A stretch of DNA of 64,000 nt from CAUZFZ01 sp963579025 (GCA_963579025.1 CAUZFZ010000039.1:5236-69235); one strand, 5' to 3'; counted from the first letter of the stretch, positions 17,795 through 26,274 are shown. Program-made: numbers and translations. The notes: generated from the sequence alone by a model not told the origin.

Positions 17795-18154
17795 ATGCAG
17801 CAAACGGTGACTCTCTCGATTCCCGACAGCCTGGCCGAATCGGCTGAAGCCGAGGCTCAACGCACGTCGCAAACCGTCGAAGCGGTTCTCCTGTCATGGC
17901 TGAACCGGGCGGGAAACGACGATCTGAATACACTGTCCGACGATGACCTTCTGGTGGTTTGTGCAAGCCGACTGGAGGCTGCACAGCAAGGCGACTTAAG
18001 CGACTTGCTGGAACGCAATCGCGAAGGACTGCTCGACGCGTCGTCGCGGGAACGTTTGCAGGGACTGATGGCCGAGTACCAGCGAGGGACGCTTCGCAAG
18101 GCTCAAGCACTGAAGATCGCCGTTGGCCGCGGCTTGAAGTCGGGACTGAATTGA
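17795..18154 (+). CDS. CopG/antitoxin-like small protein paired with HNH nuclease
   Basis: A 119-residue protein with a GAGG ribosome binding site. The N-terminus QTVTLSIPDSLAESAEAEA looks like a ribbon-helix-helix-style start (strand then helix), followed by LSDDDLLVVCASRLEAAQQG and a C-terminal RLQGLMAEYQRGTLRKAQAL helix. Proteins of this layout are frequent in cyanobacteria and planctomycetes directly before a small HNH nuclease gene. One base separates it from the HNH gene, so they form a two-gene unit. Function is not established; antitoxin, repressor or specificity partner are possible. The pair is oriented against the surrounding carbon-uptake genes, suggesting a later insertion. Confidence 0.8.
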   Translation: MQQTVTLSIPDSLAESAEAEAQRTSQTVEAVLLSWLNRAGNDDLNTLSDDDLLVVCASRLEAAQQGDLSDLLERNREGLLDASSRERLQGLMAEYQRGTLRKAQALKIAVGRGLKSGLN

Positions 18155-18155
18155 A

Positions 18156-18587
18156 ATGGCCCGCAAGCGGCTGAGTGCCGCGACGGCTGAACGAATTCGC
18201 GAGCTGGCGAAGAATCGTTGCGGGTACTGCCTGAGTCCGCAGCACCTCGTACATGCATCGCTGGAGATCGAACATCTTCAGCCAGTCTCGCAAGGCGGTT
18301 CTGACGCCGACGAGAATCTCTGGCTGAGTTGCCCGCTTTGTAATGGTCACAAGAGCGACAAGACGACTGGCATCGATCCACACACAGGTCGGGAACAACC
18401 GCTGTTCAATCCGAGGTTGCAGAACTGGAGCGAGCATTTTCGCTGGACGGATGACGGACTCCGGATCGCTGGACGGACTCCGATTGGCCGAACAACCGTT
18501 GCGACTCTGCGTCTGGACAGCGATCTGATAGCGATTGAAGTTCGCAGTTTCTGGGTGGCCGCCGGATGGCATCCACCTGAGTCGTAA
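18156..18587 (+). CDS. HNH endonuclease family protein
   Basis: A 143-residue HNH nuclease. The zinc-finger style core reads RCGYCLSPQHL, then LEIEHLQPVSQGGS (catalytic His-containing strand), then ENLWLSCPLCNGHKSDK, giving two CxxC pairs plus the H...N...H order. The C-terminal part (PLFNPRLQNWSEHF; GRTTVATLRLDSD) is shared with the cyanobacterial-type HNH proteins that follow a small CopG-like gene. The ATG starts one base after the upstream stop. Its target DNA is unknown; being solitary, it is not an obvious restriction system. It ends 8 bp from the dabB stop codon (convergent). Confidence 0.92.
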   Translation: MARKRLSAATAERIRELAKNRCGYCLSPQHLVHASLEIEHLQPVSQGGSDADENLWLSCPLCNGHKSDKTTGIDPHTGREQPLFNPRLQNWSEHFRWTDDGLRIAGRTPIGRTTVATLRLDSDLIAIEVRSFWVAAGWHPPES

Positions 18588-18595
18588 TTGTGACA

Positions 18596-19987
18596 TCAGC
18601 CCAGTTCCTCCAGTTTTTCGTCCTGATGAGGAACCTGGTCGGGTTCGCGGGTTTCCGTGCCGGAGAGCCAGGCTGTCCAGCGGCGTTCCATTCCGTCACA
18701 CCAGTGAAACAGCCGGACGAATGGGCGGACGATGTATTCGTCCAGAATCGCGTCGAGGTACCCACGTTCCAACGCGAAGCGGAACAATCGGACTCGACCG
18801 CGTTCGGGGGTGATTCGTTCCCAGAACGACGCCGCCTGCGGCAGATGAGAGCCGATCGCATTTTCCAGCGTGTGATAATCGTGCAGCAGCGTGGGAGCGC
18901 GCAGCAGTTGCAATGTTCTCAGACACGCATGCCCGATGATGTGGATCAGCGCGATGTATCGCAGTCCACAACCGATCTCCACAACGATGATGCTTACCTG
19001 CGTCAGAGATGCGAAGGCGAGCGCGCTCTTGATGTCCGTCTGCACGCGGGCCACGAGTGCTCCAAATATGGCGGAGACAGCACCGAGAGCGACGACAGCA
19101 ATCGTCAGCGGTAAGGAGACCTCCAGAATCGGACTGACTCGCAGTAGTAGAAACGCTCCCAGGTGCACGGACAGCGAACCGTAGAACACAGCGCTTGATG
19201 GCGTTGGCCCTTCCATGGCTCGCGGCAACCATCCCGAGAACGGCACCAGTGCTGATTTTCCCGCGGCCGCCACCAGCAGTAGCAGCCCGACGAACAACGC
19301 ATGCGATTCCGAAATGGTCGCCTGACCTTCCGGCCATGGCCCCGTGCCCATCAGACCTTCGAAGTCGCCGGCTCCGGTCAGGTGGTGCAGTGCCAGGGCC
19401 GCGAGCAGGAACGCCGCATCGGCAATGCGGTACACGCTCCAGACACGTTGACCATTCCGTACGGGGTTTGGCCGTTCGTGAAAAAACGCGACCAGCAGCG
19501 CGGACGACAGGCCAACCAGTTCCCAGCCTAGAAAGAGTGTCTCGATGGTGCCGGCCAGCGACGACACGATCATGCCGAGCAGAAACAAGGCGTAGAACAG
19601 GAAGAAACGCCTGTAACCTGGCTCGCGATGTAGATAGCGGCTGCCGAAGGCTCCGATCGTTCCACACAACACGAATGTCAGAATGGCGAACGGCACGGAC
19701 AGTCGGTCGAACACGAATTTGAGGTGAAAGTGAAAGTGCTGTTGGGGAATGACGACCCAGTTTCCGAACTCAATCGGAACGTGGCGCAAACCGGTGAACA
19801 GCATCATGCCCAGGACGCCGATTGCTCCGAACAGGCCCAGCACCACGGCGGCTTCCGTGCAGCGAGCCATCGACCGTTCGCCCAGCGGCCAGCCAGACAG
19901 CGAGGTCAGGCCGAACACAAGCAGCAGCAGCGACGGACTGGCCACCACGAGAACGCCCAGCATGTAGAAGATCACATCCGTCGTCAT
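18596..19987 (-). CDS. dabB: DabB-like proton-channel subunit of the DAB inorganic carbon pump
   Basis: A 463-residue NuoL-family membrane protein. Conserved parts include FDRLSVPFAILTFVLCG, LFLGWELVGLSSALLVAFF (Glu of the 'WE.vG' motif), GKSALVPFSGWLPRAMEGPT (buried Lys) and TDIKSALAFASLTQVSII (second Lys), then HIIGHACLRTLQLL. It is shorter than NuoL, lacking the last membrane segments and lateral helix, as expected for DabB. Its ATG overlaps the dabA stop (ATGA, 4 bp), so the products are probably made in a fixed ratio. In DAB complexes this subunit lets cations flow down the membrane potential to drive vectorial CO2 hydration by DabA. The reading frame is open to 20308, but the family begins at MTTDVIFYMLG, so 19987 is chosen. 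Confidence 0.92.
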   Translation of the reverse strand: MTTDVIFYMLGVLVVASPSLLLLVFGLTSLSGWPLGERSMARCTEAAVVLGLFGAIGVLGMMLFTGLRHVPIEFGNWVVIPQQHFHFHLKFVFDRLSVPFAILTFVLCGTIGAFGSRYLHREPGYRRFFLFYALFLLGMIVSSLAGTIETLFLGWELVGLSSALLVAFFHERPNPVRNGQRVWSVYRIADAAFLLAALALHHLTGAGDFEGLMGTGPWPEGQATISESHALFVGLLLLVAAAGKSALVPFSGWLPRAMEGPTPSSAVFYGSLSVHLGAFLLLRVSPILEVSLPLTIAVVALGAVSAIFGALVARVQTDIKSALAFASLTQVSIIVVEIGCGLRYIALIHIIGHACLRTLQLLRAPTLLHDYHTLENAIGSHLPQAASFWERITPERGRVRLFRFALERGYLDAILDEYIVRPFVRLFHWCDGMERRWTAWLSGTETREPDQVPHQDEKLEELG

Positions 19988-22900
19988 GATGGCCGGTCCT
20001 CCTCGCCGGCGCCCGAACCCGCACCGACGGACGCGAAACCGAGGTGATCTCGCCAGCCACGGTACCAGTCGATTGATGTATCGACGCGTGGCAGGTGCTG
20101 CGATTCCAGCTCGTATGGTTCGAACGCGCCGTTTCGATAGCGGTGAATCTGAGCGGTCTGCGCGTCGAAGACCGCAAGCTGGACCCAGTCGCCGTTGACA
20201 AGCTGCGCGATTGACTCGTTGTCGGCGATGATTCGCTGCAGAGCCGCAGGCGTCGACTCGATGACAAACAACAGACGCACCGGCTCGTGAATCTCGACCA
20301 TTTGCCACGGCAGACCCGGACGCAGATCACTGGCCGATCCATCCATCACGCCCAGCAGCGACGTGATGTTGTGTGGCAGTTTGGTTCCGCAGCCGTAACC
20401 TGTTGGATCGACGTACGAGAAGTAGTATTCGAGGTTGATGCCGGCACAGACTGGAATCACGGCCTGCAGCAGGCGTTCCAGAATCGAGCTGCATTCGTCG
20501 TCCTGCGTCGCGTCGTACGACGTCAGGAAGGCTCTCCGATCGAGAAACAGACTGCGGCTCCATTCGCGTCGTCCGACGAAACACAATGCGTTGGTGGCAT
20601 GACCATACTCGGGGCGCGTCTGCGACAGGTCTTCTGCTCGACCTTCCACGTGACGTAGTGCGTCATCAACGGACGCCGACAGTTCGGCAGACTCGAAGCG
20701 ACGGCACCGTTCGTGTGCGCTTCGCTTGCGGGCTTCGTCGAGAGCCGCCCTGGCCCGCTCAAACAACGCGCGATGTGTCACCGGTACGAGATCGAGGTCG
20801 TACCAGCTCATACTGTCATCGCAGGTGTTGTGGTAACCGCCGACAAAGTAGGTGTCGTCCGGCACGACCAGCCCGTGCGATTCCAGAATGCGACGGACAC
20901 GCGCGTCGTTGGCCATCTGTGCGAACGCGCGGGCGTTGGGTCCACCGCGTCCGCCGCCGCAGGCTCCGCAATCGTGAGCGGCTTCGTGCGGATTGTTGAG
21001 GCTCGATGATCCGTGTCCGCCGATGACGACCAGTTGCGAAAAGAGCTCCGTTCGCCCCAGTCCAATCGCGCGCAGCCCGCCTTCGACAATGGCTGCCATC
21101 TCTTCGACGGAATAGCCGAGCTGACCGTTTTCCGATCCGGGTTCAGGTTCAATCCGTTCAATCCGTAATTGCGTCCGCGGCGGCTGCACGATGCCGCCGA
21201 ACTGCCGCCGAATCTGTGCCGTCAGTCGCGGAAACAGAATGCGCGCCACCAGCGGAAAGGCTGCCAGCGATCCAAGCAGTCCGGTCAACAGACCGCCGAC
21301 AACCGTGCGCGTGCCGATGTGTGCGTGATGAGTCGCTCGACCAATCCGCCTGCGTGCGGCGGCACGGCGACGGCTGACCTGCTCGACGGAATAGGCGGGC
21401 TCTTCGATGACATAATGAGCCGGCTTGATGACGACCGGACACAGCGGTGTGAAATGAGCGTCCGCCTCACCGCGATAGTACATCGCGACGCCAAAGAACC
21501 CGGCCACTCCGAAAGTTTCGCAAGCGGGATCGAATTCTTCGAGGTGCCTGCGAAATGACTCTTCGCGTTCGTCAATGCAGCACACGACCTGATACGCGGG
21601 AGTGGCTGAGCCTGCGTCGGGCTTGTGTACGGCCGCCTCACGTCGGCGTGCCGAGTGAATCGCGACAGCGTCCAGCGTCTCATTCCGGTACTTGCGTTCG
21701 AAGGCGAGATGATAAATCCGCCGTCGTTCCAGACTGGAAAACGACTCGATCTCGTGAACCAGAGTAACCCACTGCTCCTTCGACAGATTCAGCAGGTCTT
21801 CCGGCTTCCAGCCACGCACCTGCGCCAGTTGAAAAACCTGAAACGCGCGATGGTCGGCGTGATCCGACTCAGAGGGCGCGATGTGTCGCGTCATGCGGGC
21901 TCTGAGATGCTCAAGTGGCGCACCGCCGCCGAGTGACTCGCGTGCCACGTACTCAACGGCCAGGCGATCCAGCCAAAGCCGCACGGCAAGGAACTCGACC
22001 AGAGTGCCTGCCGGAGCCGGGTGCGGCGCCCATTCGGCGTTGGATTCCATCTGCCACGCCATCCCGGCCCAACCGCGAAGCGCCAGAAGTGACTGCGCGA
22101 TGAAGTCTTCCTGTTCATCCGCGGAAACTCCCAGCCGCGACAACGACACTACGATTGATGCCAGTGGGTCTTTACCGTCGTCGCTCAGGCGAGTCGCTTC
22201 GCGCTTGAGACTCCGCAACCATGCGGTCGGAGCGAAACCGTGTGAGTGCAGGTTCAGGAAGGACCAGAAGAATCCCGCGTCGCGGCCAGGCAGCGTCCAG
22301 TCCGCGAAACCCTGGTCCAGAAACGTCGCACAGAACGGGATGAGGACGTCATGGACAAGTTCATCAGTGTCCTCACCGGACGCTTCAAGCAGCACGTCGC
22401 GATGCCGGAGCGTCTTCAATGGCTGCTGAGGTGGCCTGCCGCCGGATGCGCCGTTGTTGTCATGTTCGTCAAATGCAACGCCGTGGACTCCGTCGCGACA
22501 CACACGCCACAGGAATTGCAGCACGAATGCTTCCCACTTTCGATCGCTCCACGACTCGATTGAACGCCGGCCAAATTCGTCGACCAGAGCAGTCAGCACA
22601 GTCTTTGCCGGCGCCTGTCTGGTACTGCTGCCGTTCCGCAGATCGCGCATCACCCAGTGGCGGGTTTCCTCGATTGTCGATTCTCCAACAGAGGCCTGAA
22701 CTTCTTCTCTGAAACGCCGCAGCGCTTCTGTTTCCGCAATGGTCCAGCGGAGTTCTGCGGGAGGTCCGCTTCGCAATGGGAACTGAAGCATCGCCAGTCG
22801 CAGCGCGTAACGCGTACCGAAGTTTGCGACAAGACGGTCGGCCTCATCGCCGAGATCGTCCAGCAATACGGCCTCGAGATCGGAAATGCGAATCCGAGCC

Positions 22901-23157
22901 CGTTCCAGTTTCTGCCGGTATCGATCTTCCGGCAGGTATGGGTGACATCCAAAGACCCGCCCGCCCGACTGCACCCCTTGGTCAAACGGAAGATCTTCGA
23001 ACGCGTGCAACGTGTTGTGATGCACGAACACCGTAATCGGTCCCTGTGACGCAAGCAGATGTGCGGCATGCGCGATCTGACGTCTCAGATCCGCATACGG
23101 ATCCGCTTTCACGTCCGTCGAGGTTGTTGCTTCGATTTGTGACACAACTTGCGACAA
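19984..23157 (-). CDS. dabA: DabA (DUF2309) CO2-hydrating subunit of the DAB inorganic carbon pump
   Basis: A 1057-residue DUF2309/DabA protein. The N-terminal signature ITVFVHHNTLHAFEDLPF is at about 41-58. The beta-carbonic-anhydrase-like zinc site is complete: Cys527 and Asp529 in VVCCIDEREES, His715 in VIGGHGSSSLNNP and Cys730 in AAHDCGACGGG; spacings match those known for Halothiobacillus DabA (Cys-x-Asp, then His and Cys 15 apart). The protein hydrates CO2 at a buried site in a one-way fashion, driven by its partner DabB, which is encoded immediately downstream with a 4-bp overlap. The likely start is TTG at 23157; a GTG at 23145 is an alternative, and neither has a strong ribosome binding site. 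Confidence 0.95.
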   Translation of the reverse strand: MSQVVSQIEATTSTDVKADPYADLRRQIAHAAHLLASQGPITVFVHHNTLHAFEDLPFDQGVQSGGRVFGCHPYLPEDRYRQKLERARIRISDLEAVLLDDLGDEADRLVANFGTRYALRLAMLQFPLRSGPPAELRWTIAETEALRRFREEVQASVGESTIEETRHWVMRDLRNGSSTRQAPAKTVLTALVDEFGRRSIESWSDRKWEAFVLQFLWRVCRDGVHGVAFDEHDNNGASGGRPPQQPLKTLRHRDVLLEASGEDTDELVHDVLIPFCATFLDQGFADWTLPGRDAGFFWSFLNLHSHGFAPTAWLRSLKREATRLSDDGKDPLASIVVSLSRLGVSADEQEDFIAQSLLALRGWAGMAWQMESNAEWAPHPAPAGTLVEFLAVRLWLDRLAVEYVARESLGGGAPLEHLRARMTRHIAPSESDHADHRAFQVFQLAQVRGWKPEDLLNLSKEQWVTLVHEIESFSSLERRRIYHLAFERKYRNETLDAVAIHSARRREAAVHKPDAGSATPAYQVVCCIDEREESFRRHLEEFDPACETFGVAGFFGVAMYYRGEADAHFTPLCPVVIKPAHYVIEEPAYSVEQVSRRRAAARRRIGRATHHAHIGTRTVVGGLLTGLLGSLAAFPLVARILFPRLTAQIRRQFGGIVQPPRTQLRIERIEPEPGSENGQLGYSVEEMAAIVEGGLRAIGLGRTELFSQLVVIGGHGSSSLNNPHEAAHDCGACGGGRGGPNARAFAQMANDARVRRILESHGLVVPDDTYFVGGYHNTCDDSMSWYDLDLVPVTHRALFERARAALDEARKRSAHERCRRFESAELSASVDDALRHVEGRAEDLSQTRPEYGHATNALCFVGRREWSRSLFLDRRAFLTSYDATQDDECSSILERLLQAVIPVCAGINLEYYFSYVDPTGYGCGTKLPHNITSLLGVMDGSASDLRPGLPWQMVEIHEPVRLLFVIESTPAALQRIIADNESIAQLVNGDWVQLAVFDAQTAQIHRYRNGAFEPYELESQHLPRVDTSIDWYRGWRDHLGFASVGAGSGAGEEDRPS

Positions 23158-23404
23158 GGTCGATCGCTACTTTCTGCCGGCGCATCCGCATGCGTTTGCC
23201 GCGGAGCTGCGCAATCCAGCTCGGTCATCGATCCGGATGGACTGACACCAACCGAGGCCGATTCTTCGCGAATCGAATCGAGCCGTGCGGGATATCAGAG
23301 GATGTGCGCGTGTCAGACCGCAGACTCGACGGGCTGTTCACCGTTGATTTCAGGTGAAACATCGACCGGCAAAAGCATCGCCGGCGTCGAGAGGCCTGGC
23401 CGTT

Positions 23405-23713
23405 TCAGCAGTTGGGCGGCGCGCGGGTGTGCCCGGCCGCGGGCGACCAGACGCTGTCTCGCCGTGCGAAGTCTTCGCTCAAACACTGCGTGAGTGGAGC
23501 GATCAGCCGCGTTCCCGGTACGGACACCCAGGAACCGAAGTCGTCGTCGAACTCGACGCGATTCTCTTCCTCGTCCGTTTCTTCAAGAGGCTCATCGATC
23601 GGAGCCTGACCCTGCGTCGCTGCACCCCCGGCCAGACATTGCACTGCGGGAACCAACGGCCCCAGCAGCAACGCCAGCGTCAGCACACTTAGGATCAACC
23701 GGTCGGACTTCAT
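23405..23713 (-). CDS. Small secreted acidic hypothetical protein
   Basis: A 102-residue protein with a signal peptide (MKSDRLILSVLTLALLLGPL, cleavage near residue 26), an acidic middle (EPLEETDEEENRVEFDDD) and a Cys-ending C-terminus. AAGGA lies just before the ATG at 23713; the frame is open to 24052 but the upstream part runs through palindromic repeats and is not coding. It lies 247 bp upstream of dabA on the same strand. I do not recognise the family. Its layout resembles the small protein at 10935-11309 at the other end of the carbon island. Confidence 0.6.
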   Translation of the reverse strand: MKSDRLILSVLTLALLLGPLVPAVQCLAGGAATQGQAPIDEPLEETDEEENRVEFDDDFGSWVSVPGTRLIAPLTQCLSEDFARRDSVWSPAAGHTRAPPNC

Positions 23714-23893
23714 GCGTCCTTGTGTAACGAGAGTCTGAATTCGTTTCAACGTACCAGACTCTGTTCGCGCCGTTCCCGACCGCGTCAGCATGACGTACGC
23801 GAGAATCTCACGGCTCTGCCCTCCGATGAATTCAGCTCGACTGTTCGTCTTAGGATCTTCCGTCGTCAGGCATCCGCGCCGTGCGCGCGCATC

Positions 23894-23952
23894 GTAGGAT
23901 GGGCACTCCTGCCCGTCCGTCATTCTCGGACGGGCAGGAGTGCCCATCCTAC
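23894..23952. repeat. Perfect 26-bp inverted repeat (palindromic element)
   Basis: Arms at 23894-23919 and 23927-23952 are exact reverse complements (left arm begins GTAGGATGGGCACTCC) around a 7-base loop. It lies between the small secreted gene and the DedA gene. It is probably a dispersed extragenic palindrome; it could also form a bidirectional terminator-like stem. Confidence 0.9.
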
Positions 23953-23996
23953 TCTTGATTGCGGCTACGCCGCTTTGAGATCGTTCGATCATTAAG

Positions 23997-24043
23997 TGTC
24001 GCCTTTCGCGAAAGTGCGTTCTTTCGCTGAGCGAAAGACGACA
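23997..24043. repeat. Inverted repeat, TGTCGCCTTTCGC family
   Basis: Arms TGTCGCCTTTCGC (23997-24009) and GCGAAAGACGACA (24031-24043) pair with one mismatch. Only 44 bp separate it from the 26-bp palindrome, so the 382-bp gap 23714-24095 contains two different palindromic elements and no gene I can support. Confidence 0.75.
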
Positions 24044-24095
24044 ATGTGACAATTAATTCAAGAACGATCCTTAACGGCGGACCACGCTTGACCGG

Positions 24096-24752
24096 CTATT
24101 GCGTGTCTTCGTCGTCTGCAGCGGACAGTGTCGGCAACCATCGCCGAATCATCAGCGCCAGCAGAAGTGGCAACGTCCCGGACGTGACGGCAACGATGAT
24201 GAGCGTCTTCTGCTCCTGAAATCCGACACCACACAAGGCGTACACAAGCGATATTCCAAAGTTGGCAACCACAACCGGCAGCAGGAATCGCTTCCAGGAA
24301 AGTTCAGTCGTACCCATCAGCAGGACACAGGCTTCGGCGAGAATCGGCAGCGGCCGCGTCAGCAGCAGAACCGCCGGACCGTAGCGTTCCGTCACTCGCT
24401 CGACTCGCTGAAGATCCTCAGCTTCGGCGAATCGTCGAGCGAACGGTTTTCCAAGCAGCTTTGCCAGACCGAAGCCCAGACATGCTCCAAACGTCAGACC
24501 AAACCACGACGTCAATGTCGCCGCCCACAAGCCGAGAACACCACCGGCATAGGTAATCACGGCACTTGATGGGATGGGCAGAAAGATGTCACTGACAAGA
24601 AGTCCGGCCACAATCGCCAGTTGCAGCTCGTGCTGCTCCTGCATCCAGGACGTGACCTGCGTCTCGAAGGTCTCGCCGAGGATCAGAAAGGGGATAATCG
24701 GAATCGCAAGGAAGACCGACAGCAGGATGGCGGCTCTAATGACGGATCGCAT
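24096..24752 (-). CDS. DedA/TVP38-family membrane protein (VTT domain)
   Basis: A 218-residue membrane protein with an N-terminal hydrophobic segment and the VTT core: LLVSDIFLPIPSSAVITYAG, LGLWAATLTSWFGLTFGACLG, then RYGPAVLLLTRPLPILAEA and a Gly-rich later segment. The 'F.piPs' and 'G...R..P...E' motifs are typical of DedA proteins, which act as lipid scramblases or in membrane potential homeostasis. It is a single gene, divergent from the cyclase-family lipoprotein gene. Confidence 0.88.
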   Translation of the reverse strand: MRSVIRAAILLSVFLAIPIIPFLILGETFETQVTSWMQEQHELQLAIVAGLLVSDIFLPIPSSAVITYAGGVLGLWAATLTSWFGLTFGACLGFGLAKLLGKPFARRFAEAEDLQRVERVTERYGPAVLLLTRPLPILAEACVLLMGTTELSWKRFLLPVVVANFGISLVYALCGVGFQEQKTLIIVAVTSGTLPLLLALMIRRWLPTLSAADDEDTQ

Positions 24753-24858
24753 GACGACGACGTAATATCATTCGCTCAGACGAACGGGAAGCGGAGCCTG
24801 AATTCTCGATTCTCAGTTCGGGACTCTTACCCGACACTCACGTTGATAAGGACACGAT

Positions 24859-25677
24859 ATGACAAACGCAGCACTCGCACTTGCCCTGCTGCTAACCGGT
24901 TGCCTGTCGGCTCGGGCCGCAGAGCCCGTTGAAGACGCTCCGGACCCGGTCATCACGTTCGCGGAAGTTGCTGCCGGCAAGGCAAAGCTGATTGACCTGA
25001 CGTACCCGTTGAACGCGAAAAACGCTTACTGGCCCGGAGACAACTATTCGCCGTTTGAGCTGAAGACGATTGCTTCGCTGGAGAAAGATGGAGTGTTGTC
25101 CAAAGCGTTCTCCATGCCGGAGCATCTGGGTACGCACATCGACGCGCCCAATCACTTTGAGAAGAACCAGCCCGACGTTGCCGAAATTCCACTCGAACAG
25201 CTGATCGGTCCGGGCGTAGTGATCGACATCGAGCCGCGAGCGGAACAGCTTCCAGATACGACATTGTCTGTGAAGGACTTGCTTGCGTGGGAAAAGCAGC
25301 ACGGACGCATTCCAAACGGCGCCATCGTGCTGCTGCACACCGGCTGGGGTCGTTTCTGGAATAACTACACACGTTACAAGAACCAGGACGCGACTGGTCG
25401 ACTTCACTTTCCGAGCTACTCGGCGGACGCCGCAAGGTGGCTGGTTGAGAAACGTCAGGTGCGTGGCGTCGGCGTCGACACACTCAGCATTGACCACGGG
25501 CTGTCGCGTGATTTCGCCGTGCATCACATTGTGAACGCCGCCGGCAAATACGGACTCGAAAACGTCGCACACCTCGACAAGCTGCCGCCGAGAGGGTTCT
25601 ACGTGATCGTCGCCCCGATCCGGATCGAGTCTGGTTCAGGAGGGCCAGCACGGGTCATCGCCGTGCTTCGAAAATGA
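24859..25677 (+). CDS. Cyclase-family (kynurenine formamidase-like) lipoprotein
   Basis: A 272-residue metal-dependent hydrolase of the cyclase/KynB family. The diagnostic motif HLGTHIDAPNHF is present (His, His and Asp for metal binding), with LIDLTYPLNAKNAYWPGD near the front and GVDTLSIDHGLSRDFAVHH later. The N-terminus ends in LLTGCLSARA, a lipobox with Cys, so it is probably a membrane-anchored lipoprotein. AAGGACAC precedes the ATG. It should hydrolyse an amide or lactone such as N-formylkynurenine, but other members have different substrates and no tryptophan catabolism gene is nearby. Confidence 0.9.
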   Translation: MTNAALALALLLTGCLSARAAEPVEDAPDPVITFAEVAAGKAKLIDLTYPLNAKNAYWPGDNYSPFELKTIASLEKDGVLSKAFSMPEHLGTHIDAPNHFEKNQPDVAEIPLEQLIGPGVVIDIEPRAEQLPDTTLSVKDLLAWEKQHGRIPNGAIVLLHTGWGRFWNNYTRYKNQDATGRLHFPSYSADAARWLVEKRQVRGVGVDTLSIDHGLSRDFAVHHIVNAAGKYGLENVAHLDKLPPRGFYVIVAPIRIESGSGGPARVIAVLRK

Positions 25678-25731
25678 CATGTTGTTCCCGTCGAGGCATC
25701 GAGCATCAGTCAAGTGTGAGATGGACTTCGA

Positions 25732-25938
25732 ATGCTTCGGCGGGCACACGCCGACTTTGTGAGCACCGTCGCTTACCTGCATGAGCGATCTCCACAGGGA
25801 GCGGCAGCCTGGGTCAACGCTTTCGAAAACGCCAAAAACAGACTCGCCGAGTATGCGGATGCCTTCTCCGAAGCCGATGAGAATGACCGCTTCGATAGCG
25901 ACGTGAAGCAATTGCTTTTCAAGACGTGTTGCAGTTGA
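25732..25938 (+). pseudogene. ParE/RelE-like toxin remnant
   Basis: Sixty-eight residues resemble the N-terminal two thirds of planctomycete ParE/RelE toxins: RRAHADFVSTVAYLHERSPQG, then a helix, then EADENDRFDSDVKQLLFKT. Full members continue with an Arg-rich 'RRGR.YRALF' strand region; here the frame stops right after LFKT, and the first beta strand upstream is also missing. No antitoxin gene is adjacent. It is most likely a decayed toxin gene. A palindromic repeat begins 24 bp downstream. Confidence 0.5.
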
Positions 25939-25961
25939 GTCACGTTTCGTTACTCACCCTG

Positions 25962-26052
25962 AAGGAACACTGATCGACACTGATTGTTGCTAATCCGGGC
26001 GACAGTCGTCACGTGAATCATGAGCGTCAATTAGTGCGGATTAGTGTTCCTT
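25962..26052. repeat. Imperfect 25-bp inverted repeat, GGAACACT family
   Basis: Arms at 25962-25986 (starts AAGGAACACTGATCG) and 26028-26052 (ends GATTAGTGTTCCTT) are reverse complements with about four mismatches around a 41-base centre. The 336-bp gap 25939-26274 holds this element and otherwise no supported gene. Confidence 0.7.
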
Positions 26053-26274
26053 AATTTGGTCCTCCGCTCTCGGTTCGAGGTATGCGTGGACACGACGAAG
26101 GCAGTCAGCAAGGTGACCAGCAGTCGCCCCTTTTCGCGACTATCAAAATCGGGTGTCCCTGTTCTGAGATCGGACAGTTGCACGCTGCACCTGTCTGCGC
26201 GGCTGATTGTCGCTGCGGTGTGAATTGAGTTAGCTTGGAGCGTCAGCCATGACATCACATGGAGAGCACGCCGA

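Noticed and set aside
17700..18596. 298-codon - strand frame over the CopG-like/HNH genes
   Set aside because: It is opposite two genes with strong features (HNH motif, ribosome binding site) and has low-complexity, Arg/Ser-rich shadow composition.
22982..23404. Short frames upstream of dabA
   Set aside because: They overlap dabA's N-terminus or the promoter gap and show no ribosome binding site or family; 23158-23404 seems to hold only regulatory sequence.
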